Shown: piece by piece, positions 43,572 through 52,523 of the stretch
Numbering within the stretch: position 1 is the stretch's first letter
Layout: the number at the start of each line of letters is the position of its first letter
Assembly (NCBI GenBank): GCA_963739235.1
Contig: CAVTZY010000068.1
Location: 1 to 64,000, forward strand
From: JAFNAG01 sp963739235
GTDB lineage: Bacteria; Acidobacteriota; UBA6911
DNA length: 64,000 bases
Reading direction: 5' to 3'
Position numbers and translations under genes: made by a program
Notes under the pieces: generated by a model
What the model was told of the DNA's origin: nothing
What the model saw: the letters and a program-made list of their open reading frames with translations, nothing else
Databases searched by the model: none

Positions 43572-43579
43572 ATACTTAT
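43560..43579. promoter_or_regulatory. Candidate TetR operator at the operon start
   Basis: The inverted repeat ATAAGTA - 6 bases - TACTTAT overlaps the methyltransferase start codon. It is AT-rich within GC-rich DNA. It is a plausible binding site for the TetR protein encoded in the same operon. Confidence 0.5.
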
Positions 43580-43678
43580 TTTATCGGAGGGCATTACCCT
43601 GTCAAGCCTGTGAAGGCAGGAAACTGCGCCTGAAAGCGTGTTGACCGCGAAATATATGGCGCGGCAGCGCCGGCCGTT

Positions 43679-45187
43679 CTACTGACTGACATTTCTTTTG
43701 GCAGCATTGCCCGAGGTATCTCGCTGTTCGTGAACTTCAGCCTGTGCAAGGCCTCTGAGCTGGTCACTATTGGAATCATGATGATCCACGCGGGCAAGTT
43801 CGCTGGCGGACACGTGTCCGAGAACCACTGGACCCGGATCGTCTTTGTCGTCAGTGCCGCGATCGACAGGCTGATTGGCGGTGGCTCGACCATCAAAGCC
43901 AATCCAGACCTTTTCTGATCCATCCTGCGAAGCCGCTGCCGATTTGATCCCCGCGAAACCGCGGTACAGCAGCAGGTCGTAGATGATCTTCAGGCCGCCT
44001 GCCGCGACGAACGGCGCTGCCATCAGCACCGGGCTTGCCATCAGCATGGCTGCCAGGCTGGGCGAGACGGCAGCGCCCACGCTGCGAGCCACGGCGGTTA
44101 CGCCGGCGGCAGCCGAACGCTCATCGGGACTGACGACGGCCATGACATAAGATTGACGGGTGGGCACATCCATTTGGCTGATGCTGAATCGCAGAAGCAG
44201 CACCGCAATGGCCAGAGCGGCGCTGGGCATCAGTGGCACCAGGATCAGGAGCACGTTGGACGGCAGGTGCGTGAAGACCATTGTACGGATCAGACCGATT
44301 TGCCTGGCCAGGGCCGTGGCAGTCAGGGCCGAGACCGCCGCGAGGAGGTTGGCTCCAAAGAAAATGACACCAAGCATTCCCAGAGGAACGTTCCAGCGGA
44401 TGTGGAACCAGTAGGCCAGGATGCTCTGGATCACGAAGCCGCCACCAAAGGCGTCCAAGGCAAACAGGGCCGCGAGCTTGGCTACGACTCCCTTTGACTG
44501 ATGCAGGCCCAGGGTCGCTCTCACGCCTGCCTGGTTTGATAAACCGAATGGCCCGGACACCTCGACCCTTGCCGTCAGCCTCAGGGCGAGAAAAGCCAGG
44601 ACCGCGCCCCCTCCGGCATAAGCCAGAATTACGACACGGTAGCCCTCGACCATTGCAAAGCCGGAGCCGTGCAGCATTTGGACTGCCTGCCCTGAAACCA
44701 AAGCCCCTAATGCGGTGGCCAGCGAGCCGATCAGATTGTACCAGCCGAAAATGTGCGTTCGCCGGGCTTCCGGGACGATCTGTGACAGCGACGCCTGCTC
44801 TACCGACAGAAACGGTCCGACTTCGTTGCCGCTGGGACTGATGACCCCAATAGTTGCGGCAATGAGCAAGATGCCGAAGTCACGGCTGGCGGAAAAGGCC
44901 AGCCCCGCCAGCAGCATCAATACTGCGCCAATTACCAGCGTCCTCCTCCGCCCGAAGCGGTCCGCGGTAGTCGTCAGAAACAGGGAGACAGCGATGTCGC
45001 CAAATAGAGTTAGTGATAGAAGAAGCCCGATGCGGGCGCCGGAAAAACCCAGTTCAGACAAATACAGGGCGAGAACCACGGAAAGAAAGCCATAGGCGAA
45101 CAGCCGCACGAATCGGCTGGCAAAGAGGAACCATCCATCCGCGGTCAATGCTCCAGGCCGGCAGGCTTGGCGCAGCCACATGCTCAT
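43679..45187 (-). CDS. MFS transporter (chromate-cluster associated)
   Basis: This protein of about 500 residues has twelve hydrophobic segments and major-facilitator signatures (the loop 2-3 motif TADRFGRRRTL, the ATGAs-like GWYNLIGSLATALGALVSGQ). Among three in-frame starts, ATG 45187 fits best after AGGGGGTGCGA. It lies about 15 bases after ChrB-C in the same direction. Known chrB operons often pair ChrB with an exporter, so this may export chromate or another oxyanion; drug or sugar transport is possible. The last 90 residues, after GFAGIKSAAA, are hydrophilic and lack MFS character. Codon third-position GC falls there, so the true C-terminus may be near 43950 with a frameshift. Confidence 0.8.
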   Translation of the reverse strand: MSMWLRQACRPGALTADGWFLFASRFVRLFAYGFLSVVLALYLSELGFSGARIGLLLSLTLFGDIAVSLFLTTTADRFGRRRTLVIGAVLMLLAGLAFSASRDFGILLIAATIGVISPSGNEVGPFLSVEQASLSQIVPEARRTHIFGWYNLIGSLATALGALVSGQAVQMLHGSGFAMVEGYRVVILAYAGGGAVLAFLALRLTARVEVSGPFGLSNQAGVRATLGLHQSKGVVAKLAALFALDAFGGGFVIQSILAYWFHIRWNVPLGMLGVIFFGANLLAAVSALTATALARQIGLIRTMVFTHLPSNVLLILVPLMPSAALAIAVLLLRFSISQMDVPTRQSYVMAVVSPDERSAAAGVTAVARSVGAAVSPSLAAMLMASPVLMAAPFVAAGGLKIIYDLLLYRGFAGIKSAAASQDGSEKVWIGFDGRATANQPVDRGTDDKDDPGPVVLGHVSASELARVDHHDSNSDQLRGLAQAEVHEQRDTSGNAAKRNVSQ

Positions 45188-45202
45188 TCGCACCCCCTGC
45201 GC

Positions 45203-45664
45203 TTACTGGAATGCACCGTCGGCCTTGCCTCTCCCTACCATCTCCTGACAGTAGGCGTACAGGGCATCATAGACGATCCACTCCGCCCGGTTGAGTTCCA
45301 TGTCATCCTTGAACCCCAGATGGCGAAACCCTTCGGCGATCGCATTGAGGCCAGGGCCTTCAGGCTGATGCCAGAGTGCATTGTCCGTGTCGCCACCGTT
45401 GACGATCCTGGCAAGAAGAACCAGAACCGGATCCTTGTCCAAGCCATACTTGTGCACAATTGCATCGAAGGAACATTCCTTACCGTGATGGCCCAGTTCC
45501 ACATCGTTCACGTCGTAGGGAGTGGCTTGTTGCTGCCGGGCGACCTCCATCACCCTGTCTGCCGCCACAAAAATGAATTCCGCCTGCGGATCGATGAATT
45601 TGCGTATCAGCCAGGGGCAGGCTACCCGGTCGACCTTGACATGCTCACGAGTGACCCACTTCAT
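45203..45664 (-). CDS. chrB: ChrB C-terminal-domain chromate resistance protein
   Basis: This 153-residue protein matches the ChrB C-terminal domain family: MKWVTREHVKVDRVACPWLI at the N-terminus, then IRKFIDPQAEFIFV, GHHGKECSFDAI, IVNGGDTDN and LYAYCQ. Full-length ChrB has an extra N-terminal domain that is missing here, as in the short single-domain forms common in Acidobacteria and Proteobacteria. ChrB proteins regulate or assist chromate resistance. It sits between DUF1259 and MFS genes in one direction with short gaps, forming a likely operon. No ChrA exporter is present in the window. Confidence 0.88.
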   Translation of the reverse strand: MKWVTREHVKVDRVACPWLIRKFIDPQAEFIFVAADRVMEVARQQQATPYDVNDVELGHHGKECSFDAIVHKYGLDKDPVLVLLARIVNGGDTDNALWHQPEGPGLNAIAEGFRHLGFKDDMELNRAEWIVYDALYAYCQEMVGRGKADGAFQ

Positions 45665-45721
45665 CTTCTGTCTCCTCCTCTAAATCGAACGGCAGGTGCA
45701 GACTCCCGGGGTTGCCCACGC

Positions 45722-46663
45722 TCAGTGTTTCATGGGCATTGATTTCCCCTTGCCGAGTTCGTCCAGTGCGGCCCTGATGCCACTCGCAAGTTTGACGGCC
45801 GGGCCTTTTCCCCAGTAGTGGAGGAAGATGATCATTGGCTGTACGCCGATCATGTGATGGTGGATCGCCACCACCTCGAGCCCGTGGCTCCGCAAGGCCT
45901 TGAGCACTGGCTGAACCTCGGTCTCAAGCATGGCAACGTCGCCCGCTATGGCTGCGCTCTGCTCGCTGCCGGTAAATGCCGCCCACGTGTTCAGGCCCAT
46001 GCGCGTCCCGATGACGGCGCCCATGTCCTTCACATGCAAATCATCGCGACCGATCGTGACCTTGTAGACGGCTCCGCTCTGCTCTCCCGGGCGCCCGACA
46101 ATCCGCGCGATCTCGGCGGTGTCCAACGGGCCCTGCGTGGTGGGCACGGAGTTAGCATTTGTGCGAACTACGCCGCTGCTGTCTGTACGGCGCGGCACTT
46201 GCCCGATCAGCTCGAGGGCGGGCTTGACTCTCTCTGCAAGATCGGCCGGCGTCCCGCGACCCATCACGTGCATATAAAAAATCTTCGGCTGTTCGTAGAA
46301 GAAATGATTGTGCAGCGCGGTTACTTCCAGCCCGTGCTCGAGGAGCGCGGACATGACAGGATTCACTTCTTCTTGAAGCAGAACGAGGTCACCCATCATG
46401 ACGTTTTTGCCGCCGTCGCCCCGAGTCATTCCCAACCAGCCCCCGAAGCCGAATGGCGTTGGAGTCTCGACCCCGTCCACGGTTACCTTCAGGTCATTGC
46501 GCGGAATATTGACCTTGAGCACATTTTCCTTGTAGTCACCCTTTTTCCCGAGTTTGGTAAGCACATCCTGGTAATATGCGGGCATCTGCTGCGCCTGGGC
46601 AGAGGCTGAAAGTCCCGTCGCATATGGCATGAGCAGAGACACTAAGATGGCCTTGATTTTCAT
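45722..46663 (-). CDS. DUF1259 (LppY/LpqO-type) secreted protein
   Basis: This 313-residue protein has a signal peptide (AILVSLLMPYATGLSASAQA). Two copies of the DUF1259 fold are visible, each with a conserved block: VTALHNHFFYEQPKIFYMHV and VVAIHHHMIGVQPMIIFLHY. The paired His residues suggest metal or ligand binding, but no activity is established. It is the first gene of the DUF1259 - chrB - MFS cluster, so it may take part in metal or oxyanion tolerance in the periplasm (inference). Confidence 0.85.
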   Translation of the reverse strand: MKIKAILVSLLMPYATGLSASAQAQQMPAYYQDVLTKLGKKGDYKENVLKVNIPRNDLKVTVDGVETPTPFGFGGWLGMTRGDGGKNVMMGDLVLLQEEVNPVMSALLEHGLEVTALHNHFFYEQPKIFYMHVMGRGTPADLAERVKPALELIGQVPRRTDSSGVVRTNANSVPTTQGPLDTAEIARIVGRPGEQSGAVYKVTIGRDDLHVKDMGAVIGTRMGLNTWAAFTGSEQSAAIAGDVAMLETEVQPVLKALRSHGLEVVAIHHHMIGVQPMIIFLHYWGKGPAVKLASGIRAALDELGKGKSMPMKH

Positions 46664-46912
46664 CTCTTCTCTCCCGATATCTGAGCGGCGGCTCCTAGAA
46701 AGCCGACACTTATCCAGCTTTTGAGCCCTTCTGTTGCTAGGGCAAGCGCGCTTGCGATCTCGTTGGCACGCCGAGATTTGACGACCAGAATGCGTACGTC
46801 ACGATTGTTTCTAACCCGAATCTGCATCTCGTTAAAGGATACCGCCAGGTTGCGATAGTCAAAAGATCTAACGGGGGCGCTTGGCTCTTAGTGAACGATC
46901 GGGCAATTCACA

Positions 46913-49144
46913 CTACTCCCGGAAGGTCCAACGCAGCTTCACCGCTAACAACTCGCTGTCGGGAACCAGTGACATGTCCTCAGGAGTCAGGACAAGACGC
47001 TTCCACCCGCGATTCCAGACGATGAAAAGGTCATTGCCGGGCTTGATCGTCCAGCGCAGCCGCATGTTGTTGCCGACATTTTGCGATTCGTTGTCGTACT
47101 GAAGGAAGCTCGTTAGTACGAGGTTCGGACTGAACGCGCAGGCCAGGTTCAGTTGCCAGAGGCGCTGCACAAACTTCCCTTCCTTCAGCGTGCCGAAGTT
47201 CTGGTCTACGCTCAGACCAGTCTGCCATTTGCCTCCCGGGAGCGTAAAACGAAGGTAATTACTTTGCTCCAGGAGTCGGCCGTTGTAGAAAGTCCCAAAC
47301 CAGCTGGTAGTTCCGAATTCCCAAGGGCGATGGCGGCTCGACTGATATTCCAAACGGAAGCGGTCGAAACGATAGCCGCCGACGGGTAGGGTAACGCCCT
47401 TGCCGATCTCGAATGGCTCGGGGAGATATTCGTACGCGGGCACCCAGTTGAATTCGAGATGATCTCCGGATTCCAGTCGGATGTTGATGGGCGCCCAGAA
47501 GAAACGCCAGGACTCGACAATGCCCTGGGAATTCGTCACGCGAACAAATTCATGTTCCATGAATTCCTGGCGGATCCAGCGCAGCGGGCCGTCTTTGCTC
47601 GGACGCGGCTGATACGTGCAGGAGGCGTCGAACCGGCGCGTTCCCGGCCGCGGCAGGTAACCGAGCGCGGGATCCATGGCGTCGCCAAATTGATTCAGAG
47701 AGGCGGAGCAGTCGAACAGGTCGTTGGGATAGTCCGCTCTGAAGCCCCAGCCCTTTTTATCACCGGCCGCAACGTCTCCGGAACTAAAGGCAGTCCATCC
47801 TCCAACCTGGAAATTCTTGTTACCCATGAACTCCGACGTACGCCACACCGCGTCAAATCCTGTCAGCTGATTGCGATGGATGCCGTCAGGGTTTCCATTG
47901 GCGAAGAGAGTTCCGATGCGGAGCTTTGAATTCACATCGTAAGAAACGCGCCCGGCGAAGAGATTCGTGCCGGAAACCGTTGCGCTCGTGCCTGCGAGCA
48001 CGGTGTCTCTGGTCTGAACATCGAGCACACCCAGATTCCATGCCCCTGCCCTGCCATTGAGCTTTAAACCCGCGCTGATCGGAATTTGCTGACCCTCAAA
48101 CAGCCCGACGCGCCGACTGAAGAATGGGATGAAGGAATCCTCCAGGCCGAGTCCGAAAACATACTGGTTGGCCCCTTCGAGGAAAAAGCCGCGTCGTTCA
48201 GGGAAGAATAGAGGAAACCGAGTGACATTCAATTGGCGCGAGTCCACTTCCGTTTCGGCAAAATCCGTGTTGGCCGTGAAGACAGCGGCCATTTGAGACG
48301 TGACACGATAGGTGGCATCCACCCCTACTTTGCCCGACCAATCCCTGCCGGGGATTTGAAACGCATTCGTCATGCGCCCCGCGATAAATGGGCTTACTTC
48401 GATGCCGAGCCCCTGCTTGAGATTCTCGACCCCGCTGAGGCTACCAGCGCGGCTCAAATCGCAGAGAGTAGAGTCCAACGTGGGGGATGTCCAGCGCAGG
48501 ACCGTCCGATCTCTGGCCACATATCGCTCGAAGTTAGCTCCCCAGGTGGCAAGCCCGCTCTTGAAGCTGAGCGTGCGCGCGGGGATGCCGATCTCCGCAG
48601 ACCAGCCCTTGTCGGATCGTGCTGTGGCTGCATTCCAGATACCGTCCCAATCCAGGCTGGGATCGCCCAAACCGGCGGCGAGTCCGTCCACGCGGGCACC
48701 GGCAGAGTTGATTCGGAAATAGTATCCGGTGCGCCGATCTCCGTAGGCATCAAGCACAATGCCCACACTATCATCCCCGCCCAGGTCACCATCGCGATTC
48801 ATAGTGTGGGTGGCGATCTTGGAAGGATCAGGATCGAGGCATTCAAAGCCGAAGTACAGGCTGTCTCCGGTGACGAGAATCCTCACGGTCGTCTTGTAAG
48901 GAGTAGGCTCACCCGGTTTGGGAGACTGCTGCACCAGCTCAACCACTGTATCTGAATCGCGCCATGCGGGCTCGTCCAGGCGTCCATCGAGCTGGATTGA
49001 GCCGGTTGGGTGCATGGCCGCGATCGTCGACCCGGTGGCCGTAGCGCCATTCTGCCGGGCGTCGGCAGCGACCGTGCCGAGGCAAATGAGCAATAGAAGC
49101 AAGCAAATGAATCGGAATCTCTGGATTGAAGTTCTCAGCAGCAT
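46913..49144 (-). CDS. DUF5916 outer-membrane protein with CBM9-like domain
   Basis: This protein of about 743 residues is read from ATG 49144, which begins a good signal peptide (FICLLLLLICLGTVAADA); an upstream start at 49234 is possible. The N-terminal part is a carbohydrate-binding family 9-like domain (IQLDGRLDEPAWRDSD and onward). The remainder is the DUF5916 region, a predicted beta-barrel with many amphipathic strands (FPLFFPERRGFFLEGANQY) and a C-terminal aromatic strand ending KLRWTFRE. It lies 90 bases downstream of the TonB-dependent receptor and likely acts with it in outer-membrane substrate binding or uptake. The substrate is unknown. Confidence 0.88.
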   Translation of the reverse strand: MLLRTSIQRFRFICLLLLLICLGTVAADARQNGATATGSTIAAMHPTGSIQLDGRLDEPAWRDSDTVVELVQQSPKPGEPTPYKTTVRILVTGDSLYFGFECLDPDPSKIATHTMNRDGDLGGDDSVGIVLDAYGDRRTGYYFRINSAGARVDGLAAGLGDPSLDWDGIWNAATARSDKGWSAEIGIPARTLSFKSGLATWGANFERYVARDRTVLRWTSPTLDSTLCDLSRAGSLSGVENLKQGLGIEVSPFIAGRMTNAFQIPGRDWSGKVGVDATYRVTSQMAAVFTANTDFAETEVDSRQLNVTRFPLFFPERRGFFLEGANQYVFGLGLEDSFIPFFSRRVGLFEGQQIPISAGLKLNGRAGAWNLGVLDVQTRDTVLAGTSATVSGTNLFAGRVSYDVNSKLRIGTLFANGNPDGIHRNQLTGFDAVWRTSEFMGNKNFQVGGWTAFSSGDVAAGDKKGWGFRADYPNDLFDCSASLNQFGDAMDPALGYLPRPGTRRFDASCTYQPRPSKDGPLRWIRQEFMEHEFVRVTNSQGIVESWRFFWAPINIRLESGDHLEFNWVPAYEYLPEPFEIGKGVTLPVGGYRFDRFRLEYQSSRHRPWEFGTTSWFGTFYNGRLLEQSNYLRFTLPGGKWQTGLSVDQNFGTLKEGKFVQRLWQLNLACAFSPNLVLTSFLQYDNESQNVGNNMRLRWTIKPGNDLFIVWNRGWKRLVLTPEDMSLVPDSELLAVKLRWTFRE

Positions 49145-49234
49145 AGGTACATTTACACGGGTCACAAAAAAATAAGATGAAAGCGATCCTCGCGGCATAT
49201 GTGCCGGGATCGACAGTACTGTTTCGTGCAGCAC

Positions 49235-52210
49235 CTAAAAGCTGAAGCGCATCTGTAGCTCCAGGCGCCGGTTGTTTGCAGCTTCCGAGAAGCCACCGCC
49301 GCCCCCGCTGCCGGACGGCTGGTTGGCTTGCCCGAACAGGGGCGACGTGATGTTGCCGATGATCGATCCCGGGTTGTTGTGGTTCAGCAGATTGCGAACC
49401 GACATCGAGATGGAGAGGCTGTAACGACGGTTTGCCGCGGGAGCAGCAGACCCTTGCCCTCCACCTGAACTGAAAACGCCCCCGCTGCCACGGCCGGGCC
49501 CGCCCCCGGGGCCGCCGGGACCACCAGGTCCGCTGGCGGGTGCCGCGGCTCCCGCACGTTGCTCGCCGAACGTGAAGGTCTTGGCCACGGTAAGGTTAAA
49601 GAGGATCGCGCCCGGCCCGCGCCCATAATTTCTAGGGAGGATTTTCTCATCAGGCGTTGGATTAGGATCAAGCAGACCATAGCTGGTGAGAACCAGCCCG
49701 GGCTTGTTCGGATCCGCTGCAAGGCCGGGCCTTCCATTGAACAGCGTGGTGCCATAAAGGTCGCGGCCGACGGTGATATCGAACGGTGGATCGGAATCCA
49801 CAGTCAGGAGCGGACTGAACCGCACATTCCATCTGGTGGTTATCGAGCCGCTCAGGGAGACGTGATGGTGGGCGTCGGTCGCTGCCGGGCCGTATTCGCC
49901 GGTGAAGTCGTAGGGCTTCGCGGGGAACGTGCCGAGGCCGTCCGTGTTGCTCATCGCATGATTAAAGGTGTAGGAGCCGGAGAGCGAGACGTTACGGTTG
50001 AACCTGCTGTTGACGTTCACGATCAGCTGATTCTGGTTGTAAAGGCCTGAGGATTCCATCATGAAAACCGAGCCGGGCAAGCCAAGCGGAAACACGCCGC
50101 TGCCCGGCACGTTCGGGTCGTAGCTGCCCGCCAACGGGGCATTGATATTCTCGGAGCGCAGCTGATGAAGCCCATGGGTGCTGGCATAGGTGATCGCAAC
50201 CGTGACATTTGCCGGCAACTCGCGTTCTATGCTGACGGCGGACTGCATGAGATAGGGCGCGCGCAAGGTCGGGCTGACGCGGCGGATCGACTGAATCGTC
50301 TGATAGCCGGCCAGCGCAGAGATCGAAGGAATCGCCGGGAAGAAGTCCGGATTTGTAATCACGTATTGTTGTTGAACGATGCCATTGTAACGCAGGGCTG
50401 AAAGTGTGTTGGAGAGGCTGAAGCGGTCGTAGAAGACTCCGAATCCGGCCCGCACAACGGTCTTGGGATGCGGATTTTTCGTCGTCGCGCGCGGCGCCCA
50501 CGCAAACCCGATGCGGGGCGCGAAATCACGCCAGTCGTGAATGTTGGCCTGAGTCTCGTAGCGCAGCCCGACATTCAGCGTGAGATTCGGGCGGACGCGC
50601 CAGTCGTCGCTCACGAACGCGCCCAGATCAATCTGGCCGCCGGAGAGGACAGGATTGCCGGCGTTAATGCTGAACTGAGTGGCGCCGCCTCCCAGCGCGC
50701 GGATCTGACTGGATGAGTAACCGAGCCGTTGGAAAAGAAGCGTCCGGCGATACCGTTCGATCGAGGTGATTGGCGCGAGCACAGTCTGGCCCGTCGAGTC
50801 GAACACCGGCTGATTGCTGGCGTTCAGCGACGGCGCAGTACCGCCGCCGAACGTAAACGTGCCGCCGAAGTTCTGAGGCGATGTGCTGTCGACGGCCTCT
50901 CCGCGCAGCCGCACGCCAAATTTCCAGATATGCTTATTGCGAAGAATGGACGTGTAATTCTGGAACTCATAGCTGTTCCGCTTGTCGAATGAATGGCCAA
51001 GCTGAGCGCCTCCGCCGTTGAAAGAACCGAGCACTTGGAGCGAAGGGCTGAAACTATTGGCGAGACTCTCGCTGGAGCCGTGGATGAACTGGAACCGTGT
51101 TTCATTGACAACGGTAGCCGTCAGCAGGGCGGTCTCAGTGAGCTGCAGCGTCTGGTTCCGGCTCTCGCTGTGATAACCGCGTGTGGCCAGATTGAAGCTG
51201 CCCAGGCCGGCATCGCGGATATCGGTGCGCGAGAAGGTGTAGCGAACCGTCAAGGTATTCTTGCTGTTGAGCTGATAGTCGACGCGCGGGTTCACGGTCA
51301 CGCGCCGCTGCGGTATCCGGGGCACGGCCGTGTATGGATTGATGACGGCAAGCGTGTCCGGGTCGAGTGTGATCGCGTTGATGATGGATCCATTGTCGAT
51401 CGAATCGCGCCGTACATCCACAAAGAAGGAAGATCGCTTATTGATTGGGCCGGCCAGGTTGCCCCCGTATTCCTTCAGCAGGAAGGGCGCCTTCTGCTGG
51501 GCATAAGGATTGCGCGAGTTCCAGAAATCGTCGGCGAAGTTGTCGTAAATGCTGCCGCGGAATTTGTCGGTCCCTGGTTTGGTAAAGATCTCGATGCGGC
51601 CCAGGCCGAGCCTGTCGTACTCAGGAGAGAATGGATTGCTGTTGATGCGGATCTCGCGAATCGAATCTTTCGACGGGAGTTGCCCGCCGCTGAATCCATC
51701 GATGAGGATTGTGCTGCCTCCAGGGCCCGCGGATGCTCCCGCCAGCGCCTGCAAATCCGCCATTAGATCATCGGGATTGTCGGCAAGCGCCTTCAGATCA
51801 TCGCCGCTCAACACGCGTGCGCTCGCGCTATTGGTCGCATCGACGCTGACTTTAACCACATTTTCCCGCACGGTGACGCTTTCCCCGGCCAGATTGACTT
51901 TCAGCTGCAGGTCCAGGTTCTGGTCTCCCGGCTTTAAGGCAATCTTCACCGGCTTTAGGAGCGCGAGCTTTGGCGCCGATGCCTGAACCGTATAATCAGC
52001 CGGAGGCAGATCGACGAACTCATACCGGCCGGCGCCATCCGTGGTGGCGGTCTTGACCAGCCCCGCGGGCCCATTCAGGGTGACCTGAACGGCTGGAACC
52101 ACGCCGCCCCTTTCATCAGTGACCTGGCCTCGCAATGAGGCCGTCTGGGCCAGGATCATACGGGGGATCAAAAGAGAAGCCAATACCATGAGACAAAGAT
52201 GGAATTTCAT
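49235..52210 (-). CDS. Oar-like TonB-dependent receptor
   Basis: This 991-residue protein starts at ATG 52210, after GGGAGGTT. It has a signal peptide (LCLMVLASLLIPRMILAQ). An N-terminal carboxypeptidase-regulatory-like beta-sandwich follows (LRGQVTDERGGVVPAVQVTL; GRYEFVDLPPADYTVQA), then a plug region and a long beta-barrel ending in LQMRFSF. This is the Oar/Cna-B-type receptor expanded in Acidobacteria. Near the C-terminus is a Gly/Pro-rich insert (PGGPGGPGGGPGRGSGG) in an extracellular or periplasmic loop. It is transcribed with the DUF5916 gene. The substrate is probably a glycan, peptide or metal complex, but cannot be told from sequence. Confidence 0.9.
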   Translation of the reverse strand: MKFHLCLMVLASLLIPRMILAQTASLRGQVTDERGGVVPAVQVTLNGPAGLVKTATTDGAGRYEFVDLPPADYTVQASAPKLALLKPVKIALKPGDQNLDLQLKVNLAGESVTVRENVVKVSVDATNSASARVLSGDDLKALADNPDDLMADLQALAGASAGPGGSTILIDGFSGGQLPSKDSIREIRINSNPFSPEYDRLGLGRIEIFTKPGTDKFRGSIYDNFADDFWNSRNPYAQQKAPFLLKEYGGNLAGPINKRSSFFVDVRRDSIDNGSIINAITLDPDTLAVINPYTAVPRIPQRRVTVNPRVDYQLNSKNTLTVRYTFSRTDIRDAGLGSFNLATRGYHSESRNQTLQLTETALLTATVVNETRFQFIHGSSESLANSFSPSLQVLGSFNGGGAQLGHSFDKRNSYEFQNYTSILRNKHIWKFGVRLRGEAVDSTSPQNFGGTFTFGGGTAPSLNASNQPVFDSTGQTVLAPITSIERYRRTLLFQRLGYSSSQIRALGGGATQFSINAGNPVLSGGQIDLGAFVSDDWRVRPNLTLNVGLRYETQANIHDWRDFAPRIGFAWAPRATTKNPHPKTVVRAGFGVFYDRFSLSNTLSALRYNGIVQQQYVITNPDFFPAIPSISALAGYQTIQSIRRVSPTLRAPYLMQSAVSIERELPANVTVAITYASTHGLHQLRSENINAPLAGSYDPNVPGSGVFPLGLPGSVFMMESSGLYNQNQLIVNVNSRFNRNVSLSGSYTFNHAMSNTDGLGTFPAKPYDFTGEYGPAATDAHHHVSLSGSITTRWNVRFSPLLTVDSDPPFDITVGRDLYGTTLFNGRPGLAADPNKPGLVLTSYGLLDPNPTPDEKILPRNYGRGPGAILFNLTVAKTFTFGEQRAGAAAPASGPGGPGGPGGGPGRGSGGVFSSGGGQGSAAPAANRRYSLSISMSVRNLLNHNNPGSIIGNITSPLFGQANQPSGSGGGGGFSEAANNRRLELQMRFSF

Positions 52211-52523
52211 GAACCAACCTCCCGAGCAGCGAATCGCGCGGTGACCAGGATACAATCGCAACACCGGATCCGGCCGCATTGCACGCCGAGGGTAGAAGTA
52301 GCCAGGTGTATTTCCGGCTATAGCACTTATCGTGTCTTGTTCCGGTAAGTATCCGGCGACAACCTTGAATTATCGGAGCGGGATTCTACATGAGTTTTAT
52401 GAAAGCCTGCTGAAAAACACATTAATTTAATGGAGTACTTGGAATCCCATGGATTATCATTCCTGCCGAACCGGGCCTCTCAGCAGTTCCACGAGTAGGA
52501 CTCAAGGAGGATAGAGCGACGCC
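52211..52523. other. Divergent intergenic region
   Basis: This stretch lies between the minus-strand TonB receptor and the plus-strand DUF5666 gene. It should hold both promoters and is AT-richer around 52390-52440. No specific site was assigned beyond the AGGAGG at about 52505 for the DUF5666 gene. Confidence 0.5.

Noticed and set aside
43730..43918. 62-residue plus-strand frame inside the MFS tail
   Set aside because: Third-position GC is high, but there is no recognisable domain and no ribosome-binding site; mentioned only as a finding about the MFS end.
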